In this document: positions 43,908 to 52,207 of the stretch, one piece after another
Numbering within the stretch: position 1 is the first letter of the stretch
How the letters are laid out: each line of letters begins with the position of its first letter
NCBI GenBank assembly: GCA_963811255.1
Contig: CAWEQI010000003.1
Span: forward strand, 1,116,001-1,180,000
DNA length: 64,000 nucleotides
Reading direction: 5' to 3'
Origin: Croceibacterium_B sp963811255
GTDB lineage: Bacteria; Pseudomonadota; Alphaproteobacteria; Sphingomonadales; Sphingomonadaceae
Notes under the pieces: generated by a model
Told to the model about the DNA's origin: nothing
Databases searched by the model: none
Seen by the model: only the letters and a program-made list of their open reading frames with translations
Translations under genes and position numbers: made by a program

Positions 43908-44056
43908 CGTCGCTCTCCTCCAAGCCCGCGGTTTCGCGGGGGGGCCTCTTCGGCAATCCGCACAAGCGCGACCTAGCCCATACGGCGCCGTTGCCGCTAC
44001 CCAGTCCCTTTCGAGAGCTTTTGCCTTGCCGCCCGCCCCACCCTATATGCGCCGCG

Positions 44057-45301
44057 ATGGCCGACACCGCCCTGATGCCGATCCCCGGACAAATCGATCC
44101 GGTCCCCGTCGCGCGCGACGTCACCCCGCGCGCGGACGGCCGCGTGGACCTCGTCGGTCTGGCGAAAGCCCGCATTGCCGAGCTGTTCGAAGCGGCCGGA
44201 CTCGACGCACGCCAGGCCAAGCTGCGCGCCAAGCAGGTGTTTCACTGGATTTACCATCGCGGCGTCACCGACTTCGAAGCGATGACCGACATCGCCAAGA
44301 CGATGCGCCCGTGGCTTGGTGAACGCTTCGTCATCGGTCGGCCGGAGGTGGTCGAAGCCCAGCACTCGCATGACGGCACGCGCAAATGGCTGCTCAGGAC
44401 AGCCGACGGGCACGACTTCGAAATGGTCTTCATCCCCGATGCGGACCGCGGCACATTGTGCGTCTCGAGCCAGGTCGGCTGCACGCTCAACTGCCGCTTC
44501 TGCCATACCGGCACGATGCGCCTCGTGCGCAACCTGACGCCAGGCGAGATCGTCGGCCAGGTGATGCTGGCGCGCGATGCGCTCGGCGAGTGGCCGAAGG
44601 GCGCGATGGACATGCCGGACGAGGAAAGCGCAGCCGAATACACCGCCGACGGCCGCCTGCTGACCAACATCGTGATGATGGGCATGGGCGAGCCGCTGTA
44701 CAACTTCGACAACGTGCGCGAGGCGCTGCGGATCGTGATGGACGGCGACGGCCTCGCTCTGTCCAAGCGGCGGATCACGCTTTCGACCAGCGGCGTGGTG
44801 CCGATGATGGCGCGCTGCGGGGAGGAGATCGGCACCAATCTTGCCGTATCGCTCCACGCGACGAACAAGGCCGTGCGCGACGAAATCGTGCCACTCAATC
44901 GGAAGTACGGTCTCGAACAACTGCTCGAGGCCTGCGCCACCTACCCCGGCGCCTCGAACGCGCGGCGGATCACCTTCGAATACGTGATGCTCAAGGACAC
45001 GAACGACAGCGACGAGGATGCCCGCGAGCTGGTGAGACTGATCCGCCACTACAAACTGCCGGCCAAAGTCAACCTGATCCCCTTCAACCCCTGGCCGGGC
45101 GCGCCCTACGAATGCTCGACACCCGAACGGATCAAGCGTTTCTCCGAGATTGTCTTCGAAGCCGGCATCTCGGCCCCGGTACGCACGCCGCGCGGGCGCG
45201 ACATCGACGCCGCCTGCGGTCAGCTCAAGACCGCCGCGGAAAAGAAGAGCCGAGCGGAGCTGGACAGGCTGGCTGCCGAGAAACAGGCGGCGCTCGACTA
45301 A
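44057..45301 (+). CDS. rlmN: 23S rRNA (adenine(2503)-C(2))/tRNA A37 methyltransferase RlmN
   Basis: 414 residues from the ATG at 44057. A radical SAM methylase of A2503 in 23S rRNA and A37 in some tRNAs. Cluster cysteines Cys142, Cys146 and Cys149 (CTLNCRFC), QVGCTLNC context, and the methyl-carrying cysteine near the C-terminus (Cys387 in DIDAACGQL). A short insertion around 175-195 (PKGAMDMPDEESAAEY) is seen in alphaproteobacterial RlmN. Confidence 0.96.
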   Translation: MADTALMPIPGQIDPVPVARDVTPRADGRVDLVGLAKARIAELFEAAGLDARQAKLRAKQVFHWIYHRGVTDFEAMTDIAKTMRPWLGERFVIGRPEVVEAQHSHDGTRKWLLRTADGHDFEMVFIPDADRGTLCVSSQVGCTLNCRFCHTGTMRLVRNLTPGEIVGQVMLARDALGEWPKGAMDMPDEESAAEYTADGRLLTNIVMMGMGEPLYNFDNVREALRIVMDGDGLALSKRRITLSTSGVVPMMARCGEEIGTNLAVSLHATNKAVRDEIVPLNRKYGLEQLLEACATYPGASNARRITFEYVMLKDTNDSDEDARELVRLIRHYKLPAKVNLIPFNPWPGAPYECSTPERIKRFSEIVFEAGISAPVRTPRGRDIDAACGQLKTAAEKKSRAELDRLAAEKQAALD

Positions 45302-45409
45302 CCTTGGCCGGTCGGCGCTCCGTTCCGCTTGCAAATAGGGAGCATACGCCATTCGCCGATCATTCGTCGCAGCGAAATCACCGTTCGTCGCCCATTCGCG
45401 AACGGGCCA

Positions 45410-45439
45410 ATCTGTTCATCTGGGGTTGTGGATCGCTGA
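45410..45439 (+). repeat. Leader repeat copy A upstream of glycine-zipper gene
   Basis: ATCTGTTCATCT, then GGGTTG, GGAT and CTGAA, recur with the same spacing upstream of the next glycine-zipper gene. About 27 of 30 positions agree between the copies. Within copy A the ends form GTTCA...TGAAC. It lies about 54 nt before the ATG, which suits a regulator-binding or promoter element. Confidence 0.6.
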
Positions 45440-45492
45440 ACGAGGCTTTTCGTTATCGAGGCAACGATACGCAGAACGGAAAGGTTCGCACC

Positions 45493-45882
45493 ATGAAGAA
45501 GGCTATTCTTGCGCTCGCCGCCGCCGCGCTGACGATCCCCGCGGTGCCGGCCTCAGCCGATCCGCCGCCGTGGGCGCCCGCTCACGGCTACCGCCAGCAC
45601 GAACGGGAGCGTTATCGCGAACGCGTCTACGACCGCTACGGCCGTTATTATCGGCCGCGCGTGATCACGCGCCGTACGTACATCTGGCGGGGACGCGACG
45701 GACGATACTACTGCCGCCGCAGCAACGGCACCACCGGGCTGATCATCGGCGCGGCCGGTGGCGCATTGGTGGGCCGGGCGCTGACGCATCGCCGCGATCG
45801 CACCACCGGAACGATCGTCGGGGCCGCGCTGGGCGCGCTGCTCGGGCGCGAAATCGACCGGGGCGAGCTGCGCTGCCGCTGA
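45493..45882 (+). CDS. Glycine-zipper 2TM-type envelope protein, copy 1
   Basis: 129 residues. Signal peptide about 1-22 (VPASADPP). A basic, Tyr/Arg-rich middle (RERYRERVYDRYGRYYRP, WRGRDGRYYCRR) leads to the glycine zipper GLIIGAAGGALVGRAL and GTIVGAALGALLGREI, ending LRCR. Paralogue of the next gene. Likely inserted in or bound to the outer membrane; precise role unknown. GGAAAGG precedes the ATG. Confidence 0.85.
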   Translation: MKKAILALAAAALTIPAVPASADPPPWAPAHGYRQHERERYRERVYDRYGRYYRPRVITRRTYIWRGRDGRYYCRRSNGTTGLIIGAAGGALVGRALTHRRDRTTGTIVGAALGALLGREIDRGELRCR

Positions 45883-45936
45883 GCGGAGATTCGCCGCAAC
45901 CCCACCACGGATCGTCGCTCGCCTTCGGATGACGCG

Positions 45937-45966
45937 ATCTGTTCATCTAGGGTTGGGGATACCTGA
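45937..45966 (+). repeat. Leader repeat copy B upstream of second glycine-zipper gene
   Basis: Second copy of the element at 45410: ATCTGTTCATCTAGGGTTG followed by GGGATACCTGAA. It lies 52 nt before the ATG at 46018, almost the same distance as copy A (54 nt). Confidence 0.6.
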
Positions 45967-46017
45967 AGGAGCCCGGCCGTTGGGAGTCGGACTCCAATAG
46001 TTGGAAAGGTCCGAGAG

Positions 46018-46344
46018 ATGTTGAAGCAGACCATGCTTGCCCTTGCCGCCGCCTCGCTGACGCTTCCCGCCGCGCCGGCCGAGGCCAGGCACCATTATCG
46101 CCACCACCACGCGACCCGGCATTACTACCGGACCAGCAGCGGCGTCCGTTACTGGCGAGGCCGCAACGGCCGCTATTATTGCCGGCGCGGCGATGGTACC
46201 GTTGGCCTGCTCGTCGGCGCCGGCGGCGGCGCGCTCCTGGGCGCCGCAATCGGCGACGGCCACGCGGCCCCGACGATCATCGGCGCCGCGGCCGGTGCGC
46301 TGATCGGCCGCTCGATTGCGCGCCATCACGTGACCTGCCGCTGA
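46018..46344 (+). CDS. Glycine-zipper 2TM-type envelope protein, copy 2
   Basis: 108 residues. Signal peptide about 1-23, a His-rich stretch (HHYRHHHATRHYY), the shared WRGRNGRYYCRRGDGT block, two glycine-zipper helices (GLLVGAGGGALLGAAIG and IIGAAAGALIGRSIA) and a terminal TCR. It differs from copy 1 mainly by the His-rich part, which could bind metal. Tandem duplication with its upstream element. A strong terminator follows. Confidence 0.85.
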   Translation: MLKQTMLALAAASLTLPAAPAEARHHYRHHHATRHYYRTSSGVRYWRGRNGRYYCRRGDGTVGLLVGAGGGALLGAAIGDGHAAPTIIGAAAGALIGRSIARHHVTCR

Positions 46345-46363
46345 CGTAGGATCCGGTGCGTCA

Positions 46364-46402
46364 AAAAGGGCCGTGCGGCGGGTATCTCCGCACGGCCCTT
46401 TT
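46364..46402 (+). terminator. Strong intrinsic terminator after glycine-zipper pair
   Basis: A perfect 15-bp stem, AAAAGGGCCGTGCGG paired with CCGCACGGCCCTTTT, encloses a 9-nt loop and begins 19 nt after the stop codon. The flanking A and T runs would let it work in both directions. Confidence 0.92.
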
Positions 46403-46444
46403 GCGTATGATGATACGCAACTGGAAATTTGGAGAGTGACTGCC

Positions 46445-47650
46445 ATGATCGAAACCGCCCTCGTCTCCTGCGACGACCACCTCGACCTCAACATGCTGCC
46501 GGCGACGGTGTGGACCGACCGCATGGCGAGCAAATGGGGCGAGCGGGCTCCGCATGTCGAGATGCCCGAGCAAGGTCCGGCGATGTGGGTCGCCGACGGC
46601 GAGCGCTGGGGGCTCTGGTCGGGCAAAAAAGGCAATCCGTTCGGCGGCGGGCCCAAGCCGATCCACACCGCTTACGACCGCGGCGGGATCGAGGACACCA
46701 GCGAGCTGCGCGCCGGCAACGCCAGGCTGCGGCTCGAGGACATGGACCGCGACCACGTCTGGGCGCATCTAGTGTTCGGTCCCGTGACCAGCATCAAGAC
46801 CGCCGAGCCCGGCTTCATGGCGGCGTGTTACTCGGCCTACAACGACTGGCTCTATGACGACTTCTGTTCGGCCGCGCCCGAGCGGCTGATCGGCGTCGCC
46901 ATGCTGCCGCCGACTCCCGAGCTCGCCCACGCCGAATTGAAGCGCCTCGCCGAGCGTGGCGGGGTGCGCCAGGCCAATCTGCAGATCGCCATGGCCGAGC
47001 CGCGGCTAGAGGATCCGCGGTGGGAGCCACTGTTCGATCTGCTCGAGCAGTCCGGCATCGTGCTGAGCTTTCACGTTACCGTGTTCCCCGGCGTGACCAA
47101 GGCGTTCGACAAGTACAAGGGCTCGCCCGGGGCGACCTTCCTCCACGCCAAGATGTTCATCGAGCAATTCCTCGACCCGTTCGTCGACTTGTTCGCCTGG
47201 GGCATCCTCGAGCGGCACCCGAAGCTCAAGATCGTCATCGCCGAGAGCGGCGTCGGCTGGGTGCCGTGGGTGGTCGAGGAGCTCGACTATCGCCACTGGC
47301 GTCTGTGGGAGTGCAAGGAGTTCTGGGATGACAAGGGCGGCATCCCGCACAAGCTGAAGCCGAGCGAAGTATTCAAGCGGCAGGTCTTCGGCACCTTCCA
47401 GCAGAGCCCGACGGCGATGCGGCTGACCGAGTTCTGGGGACCGGACAACCTCCTGTGGGCGAGCGACTATCCGCACCCGGATTCGATCTGGCCTCACTCG
47501 GTGCGCACGATCGGCGAGACGATGGGCCACATGGACCCGGCCGAGGTGCGCAAGATCGTCGGCGGCAACGCGGCCAAACTCTATGGTCTCGATCTGTCGA
47601 AAGCGACCGTGACGGCGCGGCTCGACGTGGGGCAGCGCGAGGCGGCCTAA
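46445..47650 (+). CDS. Amidohydrolase_2 family metal-dependent hydrolase
   Basis: 401 residues from the ATG at 46445. TIM-barrel amidohydrolase/decarboxylase family related to 2-amino-3-carboxymuconate semialdehyde and gamma-resorcylate decarboxylases. Metal-site features: SCDDHLDL near the N-terminus in place of the usual DxHxH, LSFHVTVFPG with a conserved His, and ASDYPHPDS near residue 339 with the catalytic Asp. Reaction unknown. Converges on the cytochrome gene (4-nt overlap). Confidence 0.87.
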   Translation: MIETALVSCDDHLDLNMLPATVWTDRMASKWGERAPHVEMPEQGPAMWVADGERWGLWSGKKGNPFGGGPKPIHTAYDRGGIEDTSELRAGNARLRLEDMDRDHVWAHLVFGPVTSIKTAEPGFMAACYSAYNDWLYDDFCSAAPERLIGVAMLPPTPELAHAELKRLAERGGVRQANLQIAMAEPRLEDPRWEPLFDLLEQSGIVLSFHVTVFPGVTKAFDKYKGSPGATFLHAKMFIEQFLDPFVDLFAWGILERHPKLKIVIAESGVGWVPWVVEELDYRHWRLWECKEFWDDKGGIPHKLKPSEVFKRQVFGTFQQSPTAMRLTEFWGPDNLLWASDYPHPDSIWPHSVRTIGETMGHMDPAEVRKIVGGNAAKLYGLDLSKATVTARLDVGQREAA

Positions 47651-48189
47651 CTACTGCCGCCCGCCTCGCTGCCGTCTTTCTCAGCCTTGTAGCCGGCGTA
47701 CTGCGCCGCGCTCATTGTCGGCAGGGATTTGACGAACGCGGCGATGTCCCAGAGCTTGTGGTCGTTCGCCTTGACGCCAAACGAAGGCATGCCGGTCATC
47801 TTGACGCCGTGCTTGACGATCCAGAACACCTCCGCGGGAGTGAGGCTCTTGGCAGCCTTGGAGAGATCGGGTGGATTGGGCAGCATCCCCTTGGTCCAAC
47901 CGTCCGGCTTAACGCCAACACCGCCATGGCAATCCTGGCAGGTTTCCTTGAACTCGCCCGCGCCGTCGGAAATCATCGCCGGGGTGAAAGCCGGCGGGTC
48001 ATCACCTTTCGCCTGACGTGCGACTGAGTTCTCGAAAGTGGTGTCGAAGATCCAACGGCCAAACGCCGAATGCGGTACCGAGGCGGCGACCTGGAAGGCG
48101 CCGGTCCACACCACGATCAGCCCCGCGACGGCAAGGATCAGCAGCGTCGCGAAAACCCCCCACACGAATGAACTCAACGAAAACCGCAT
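47647..48189 (-). CDS. Membrane-anchored monoheme cytochrome c
   Basis: 180 residues from the ATG at 48189. An uncleaved N-terminal helix (about 7-35) anchors a periplasmic domain with one heme site CQDCH near residue 82-86 and a likely Met ligand in HGVKMTGMPSFG. The region before the heme (SVARQAKG-DPPAFTPAMI) and the PPDLSKAAKSLTPAEVFWIV helix are typical of c-type cytochromes of quinol- or alcohol-oxidising chains. Its partner is not in the window. Confidence 0.88.
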   Translation of the reverse strand: MRFSLSSFVWGVFATLLILAVAGLIVVWTGAFQVAASVPHSAFGRWIFDTTFENSVARQAKGDDPPAFTPAMISDGAGEFKETCQDCHGGVGVKPDGWTKGMLPNPPDLSKAAKSLTPAEVFWIVKHGVKMTGMPSFGVKANDHKLWDIAAFVKSLPTMSAAQYAGYKAEKDGSEAGGSS

Positions 48190-48305
48190 GAAAAACTCCT
48201 GCTGCCCTGCCCCTCTCCTTTCAACCACGTAAGGGCGGAATGGTTCACCTGACGGAACCACTTTCACGCCCATCTGTAGTGACGCCACCGAGACCGCAAC
48301 TCCGC

Positions 48306-48815
48306 ATGACCGAAACCCTCGATCCCGTGTTGCCGCGCAAGGTGCAGAAATGCGCCGAAGACGTGCTTCGCGCGGCCGACGAAAAGCACCTGCGGATTGC
48401 CACCGCAGAAAGCTGCACGGGCGGATTGCTCGCCGCGCTGCTGACCGACGTGCGTGGTCTGAGCCATGTGTTCGACCGCGGCTTTGTCGTCTATTCGAAA
48501 GACGCCAAGTGCGACCTGCTCGGGATTGCGCGTGGCAAGGTCGAGAGCTGCGGCGCGGTCAGCGAGCCGATTGCCTGCGAGATGGCGCAAGGCGCCCTGC
48601 GCCGCTCGCAAGCCGACGTCGCCGTGTCGATCACCGGATTTGCCGGTCCGGGTGGCCCAGGCGACGAGGAGGGGCTGGTTCATTTTGCCTGCGCCCGCAG
48701 CAATGGCAAATCCTGTCATCGCGAGGAGCACTTCGGCGCGATAGGACGCGACGGGGTACGCGTCGCCGCGCTCGATGTGGCGCTGCAAATGCTCGAGAAG
48801 GGCATTTGCGAATAG
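48306..48815 (+). CDS. CinA C-terminal domain family nicotinamide-nucleotide amidohydrolase
   Basis: 169 residues from the ATG at 48306, a stand-alone CinA C-domain (PncC/YgaD type) that deamidates NMN in pyridine nucleotide salvage. IATAESCTGGLLAALLTDV carries the conserved Ser/Cys region, then GGF-type VYSKDAKCDLLG and VSITGFAGPGG. It lies 30 nt upstream of the NAD synthetase gene, so two NAD-metabolism genes are adjacent. Confidence 0.92.
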   Translation: MTETLDPVLPRKVQKCAEDVLRAADEKHLRIATAESCTGGLLAALLTDVRGLSHVFDRGFVVYSKDAKCDLLGIARGKVESCGAVSEPIACEMAQGALRRSQADVAVSITGFAGPGGPGDEEGLVHFACARSNGKSCHREEHFGAIGRDGVRVAALDVALQMLEKGICE

Positions 48816-48845
48816 TCTCTCCCATAGATTGCAATCGGTATTCAC

Positions 48846-51158
48846 TTGGGATACTGGCAGGTCGTGCATAAAGCAGGAGAGAAGATCCGCGCATGGCGCG
48901 AACGTCAGCGGCCTCCGCTGACGGCCGCAGAATTCGGCCGTAAATACGGCAAACCGGCCCCGTGGCCGAGCCGGACCGTCTACGGTTGGGAGACTCGCGG
49001 TAAGATACCACGTCCGAGTATTCAAAAGCGGCTGGCGGAGCTCGGTGTTTGCCAGCCGGCCGACTGGCTCGAACCGCCCTCCTCGGCCGCCTCCCGACCG
49101 GCCGCCGCGCGCGCGCATTCCTTCTACGACATGCACCGCCACGGCTTCGTCCGCGTGGCGACGAGCACGCCGCGCGTGCGCACGGCCGACGTGGCCTACA
49201 ACCGCGACGGGATCATCGACGAGGCGCAGCGAGCGCATGCGGCGCACGTCGACCTAGTGGTCTATCCCGAGCTGTGCCTGTCGTCCTACGCGCTCGACGA
49301 CCTGCTGCTGCAGTCTGCCTTGCTCGACGGAGTCGAGGAGGCTGTTGGCACGATCGTCGCCGCCAGCAAGGGGCTAACGCCGGTGCTGCTGATCGGCGCG
49401 CCGCTGCGCAAGGACGGCGCCTTGTACAACTGCGCGCTCGCGATCGCCGACGGACGCCTGCTCGGCGCAGTGCCCAAGAGTTACCTTCCGAACTACCGCG
49501 AGTATTACGAGAAGCGCTGGTTCGCCTCCGGGCTGAATGTGAAGCAGCGGACGATCCGAATTGGCGAAACGGAGGTTCCGTTCGGCACCGACCTGATCTT
49601 CGCCTCGAACCGGATTCCCGGCTTCAAGCTGTTCGTCGAAATTTGCGAGGATTTCTGGGCGCCGAGCCCACCCTCGACCGGCGGGGCGCTCGCCGGGGCG
49701 ACGATCCTCGCCAATCTATCCGCCTCAAACATCGTCATCGGCAAGGCCGACGAGCGCAAGCTCCTCAGCCGCTCGCAGTCCTCGCGCACGGCCTCGGCCT
49801 ACATCTATTCAGCCTCCGGCCATGGCGAGAGCACGACCGATCTTGCCTGGGACGGCCAGGGCATGATCTACGAGCTGGGGGACCTGCTCGCCGAAAGCGA
49901 GCGCTTCAGCCTGCGGCCCGAACTGTGCATCGCCGACATCGACACGCAACGCATCCTGGCCGACCGCCTGCGCTTCAAGACCTTCAACGACACGGCCGAA
50001 GCCGCTGGCAGGCCGGCCGACAATGTCAGAGTTGTCAACTTCGACCATCGGCCGGCCGAAGGCGACATCGGCCTTGTCCGGCCAATTCGCCGCTTCCCAT
50101 TCGTCCCCAACCGGCCGGATAAGCTCGATGCCGATTGCTACGAGGCGTTCAACATCCAAGTCGATGGGCTGATGCGCCGTTACGAGCAGACCGGCGGCGA
50201 CAGCATGGTGATCGGCATCTCCGGCGGGCTCGATTCGACCCATGCGCTGATCGTCGCCGCCAAAGTGCTCGACCGGCTCGGCCTGCCGCGCTCGTTGATC
50301 CGCGGTTACACGATGCCGGGCTTCGGCACGTCGGAGGGCACCAAGTCGAACGCCTGGAAGCTGATGCGGGCGATGGCCGTGACCGCCGAGGAACTCGACA
50401 TCCGGCCTGCGGCGACGAAGATGCTGGAGGACATCGGTCATCCGTTCGCCGGGGGCGAGCCGGTGTACGACGTGACTTTCGAGAACGTGCAGGCGGGTCT
50501 GCGGACGGATTACCTGTTCCGCCTGGCTGGGCAGCATCACGGCTTCGTCGTCGGCACCGGCGATCTGTCGGAGCTGGCGCTCGGCTGGGCCACTTACGGC
50601 GTCGGCGACCAGATGAGCCACTACGCGGTCAACGCCGGAGTGCCGAAGACGCTGATCCAGTACCTGATCCGCTGGGCCGTGCGGACCGGGCAGTTCGATA
50701 GCGACACGAATGAGGTGCTCGAGGCGATCCTCGGCACCGAAATCAGCCCCGAGCTGATTCCGGTGGGCGAGGACGGCGAAATCCAGAGCACGCAGGACAA
50801 GATCGGCCCCTACGAGCTCAACGACTTCTTCCTTCACCACACGATGCGCTTTGGCCAGCTGCCGTCGAAAGTCGCGTTTCTCGCTTGGCACGCCTGGCGC
50901 GACCGCGCGCACGGGCAGTGGCCCGCGGGCTTTCCCGAGGCGAACAAGAACGAATACGACCTGGCGACCATCCGCCGCTGGCTCGAAAGCTTCCTCCAGC
51001 GGTTCTTCGCCTTCAGCCAATTCAAGCGCAGCGCGATTCCCAATGGGCCCAAGGTCTCGAGCGGCGGCGCGCTCAGCCCGCGCGGCGACTGGCGGGCGCC
51101 GAGCGACGCGGTGGCCGACGTCTGGCTCAACGAATTGCGCGACAACGTTCCCGAGTGA
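48846..51158 (+). CDS. nadE: NAD(+) synthetase (glutamine-hydrolysing) with N-terminal helix-turn-helix fusion
   Basis: 770 residues. The enzyme amidates deamido-NAD with glutamine. A nitrilase-type glutaminase (about 96-400) has Glu142, Lys211 and Cys267; the synthetase has SGGLDS at 459-464. Normal NadE proteins begin at a segment like FYDxHRHGFVRV; here that segment is residues 93-103 and is preceded, with no stop, by about 80 residues (EKIRAWRERQRPPLTAAEFGRKYG..., RTVYGWETRGKIPRPSIQKRL) that read as an XRE-like DNA-binding domain. The start is a TTG (48846); a GTG at 48864 or an internal ATG at 49131 (Met96) giving plain NadE are alternatives. Confidence 0.93.
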   Translation: MGYWQVVHKAGEKIRAWRERQRPPLTAAEFGRKYGKPAPWPSRTVYGWETRGKIPRPSIQKRLAELGVCQPADWLEPPSSAASRPAAARAHSFYDMHRHGFVRVATSTPRVRTADVAYNRDGIIDEAQRAHAAHVDLVVYPELCLSSYALDDLLLQSALLDGVEEAVGTIVAASKGLTPVLLIGAPLRKDGALYNCALAIADGRLLGAVPKSYLPNYREYYEKRWFASGLNVKQRTIRIGETEVPFGTDLIFASNRIPGFKLFVEICEDFWAPSPPSTGGALAGATILANLSASNIVIGKADERKLLSRSQSSRTASAYIYSASGHGESTTDLAWDGQGMIYELGDLLAESERFSLRPELCIADIDTQRILADRLRFKTFNDTAEAAGRPADNVRVVNFDHRPAEGDIGLVRPIRRFPFVPNRPDKLDADCYEAFNIQVDGLMRRYEQTGGDSMVIGISGGLDSTHALIVAAKVLDRLGLPRSLIRGYTMPGFGTSEGTKSNAWKLMRAMAVTAEELDIRPAATKMLEDIGHPFAGGEPVYDVTFENVQAGLRTDYLFRLAGQHHGFVVGTGDLSELALGWATYGVGDQMSHYAVNAGVPKTLIQYLIRWAVRTGQFDSDTNEVLEAILGTEISPELIPVGEDGEIQSTQDKIGPYELNDFFLHHTMRFGQLPSKVAFLAWHAWRDRAHGQWPAGFPEANKNEYDLATIRRWLESFLQRFFAFSQFKRSAIPNGPKVSSGGALSPRGDWRAPSDAVADVWLNELRDNVPE

Positions 51159-51218
51159 CGGAACCTGCGACGCCCACCGCCGTTGGGTCGGCGGCTAACC
51201 TATGTGGGGAGATAGCGA

Positions 51219-51479
51219 ATGCGCATGCTGATGATCGGCGCAATGGCCGCCGGGCTGGTTCTTGCCGGGTGCTCGCAAAAGACACAGGACAACGCGACTG
51301 CGGCGGCGCAAGGCGCCGTCTCGGACACCGCCAGCAACCTCGACGTGGCCTCCTCCGCGGTGAGCAACGCGGCGAATGACATCGGCGACGACCAGGAGAA
51401 CGGCGCCAACACGAACGTGACCACCTCGGTTTCCGGCAATACGACCACGACCGTCACGACGACTACGAGCACCGACTGA
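51219..51479 (+). CDS. Small lipoprotein of unknown function
   Basis: 86 residues. Lipobox at Cys18 (LAGC) after a short signal. The mature part is low in complexity: Ala/Asp/Asn-rich, then a Thr/Val tail (NTTTTVTTTTSTD). GGGGAGA precedes the ATG. No homologue recognised. The composition suggests an extended or surface-exposed envelope peptide. Confidence 0.65.
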   Translation: MRMLMIGAMAAGLVLAGCSQKTQDNATAAAQGAVSDTASNLDVASSAVSNAANDIGDDQENGANTNVTTSVSGNTTTTVTTTTSTD

Positions 51480-51607
51480 TTCCCTCCGGACAGCGCAGGT
51501 TCACGACGCTTTCGGCATGATCGTCCGCACTGGTTGGCGGAAAATGGGCTTGCCTTGGCCCGGCTTTCAGCCGCTATACTCCGCCAGACCATGAGAGAGA
51601 GGGACGC

Positions 51608-52207
51608 ATGCAGCTTCGCAACAGGAAGGTCGCCGCCGCGTTGGGCGTTATCGCGCTGGCAGGCGCGGTTCCGCTGATCGGTATCCATTCGAACGCCGCA
51701 GTGGCCGCGGCCTCGACCGCCCCCGCCTGGACCATCCAGCCTGGCGGCAAGCTGGGCTTTTCCGTCGGCAACGGCTCCGACACGATCGGCGCGAACTTCT
51801 CGAAATGGGGCGGGACGATAAACTTCGATCCGGACAAACCGGGCAATGCGGCGATCCACATCAAGGTGGACCTGGCAAGCGCGACCATCGGCGACAACTT
51901 CCAGGATCAGCTGCTCCAGGGCGACGAGTTCTTCAATACGCCGGCCAATCCCACGGCGACCTACGACAGCACGTCGATCGTGGCCCAGCCGGCTGGCGGT
52001 TATCTCGCCCATGGCACGCTGAACCTGCGCGGCATGTCGATGCCGCAGGACGTCAAGTTCACTCTCACCGGGTCCGGCGCCCAGCGGCATGTCGAGGGCA
52101 GCGCCTCGGTGCAAAGGATTCCCTACGGGATCGGCACCGGCTCGCACGGGAACGGCCTCGATAGCGCGGTAAAGGTCACCTTCGCCTTCGACGCCACGCG
52201 CCAGTGA
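51608..52207 (+). CDS. YceI family periplasmic protein
   Basis: 199 residues with a signal peptide (about 1-38). The YceI lipocalin-like barrel binds polyisoprenoids such as quinones: GGKLGFSVGNGSDTIGANFSKWGGTINFDPDKP, then IKVDLASATIGDNFQDQLLQGDEFFN and GTLNLRGMSMPQDVKFT. YceI genes often neighbour cytochrome b561 genes, and one lies about 0.8 kb downstream. Overlaps the SDR start by 4 nt. Confidence 0.93.
   Translation: MQLRNRKVAAALGVIALAGAVPLIGIHSNAAVAAASTAPAWTIQPGGKLGFSVGNGSDTIGANFSKWGGTINFDPDKPGNAAIHIKVDLASATIGDNFQDQLLQGDEFFNTPANPTATYDSTSIVAQPAGGYLAHGTLNLRGMSMPQDVKFTLTGSGAQRHVEGSASVQRIPYGIGTGSHGNGLDSAVKVTFAFDATRQ

Noticed and set aside
44386..45492. Plus-strand frame running from inside rlmN into the first glycine-zipper gene
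   Set aside because: It is out of frame with rlmN; only the part from the ATG at 45493, with its signal peptide, is credible.
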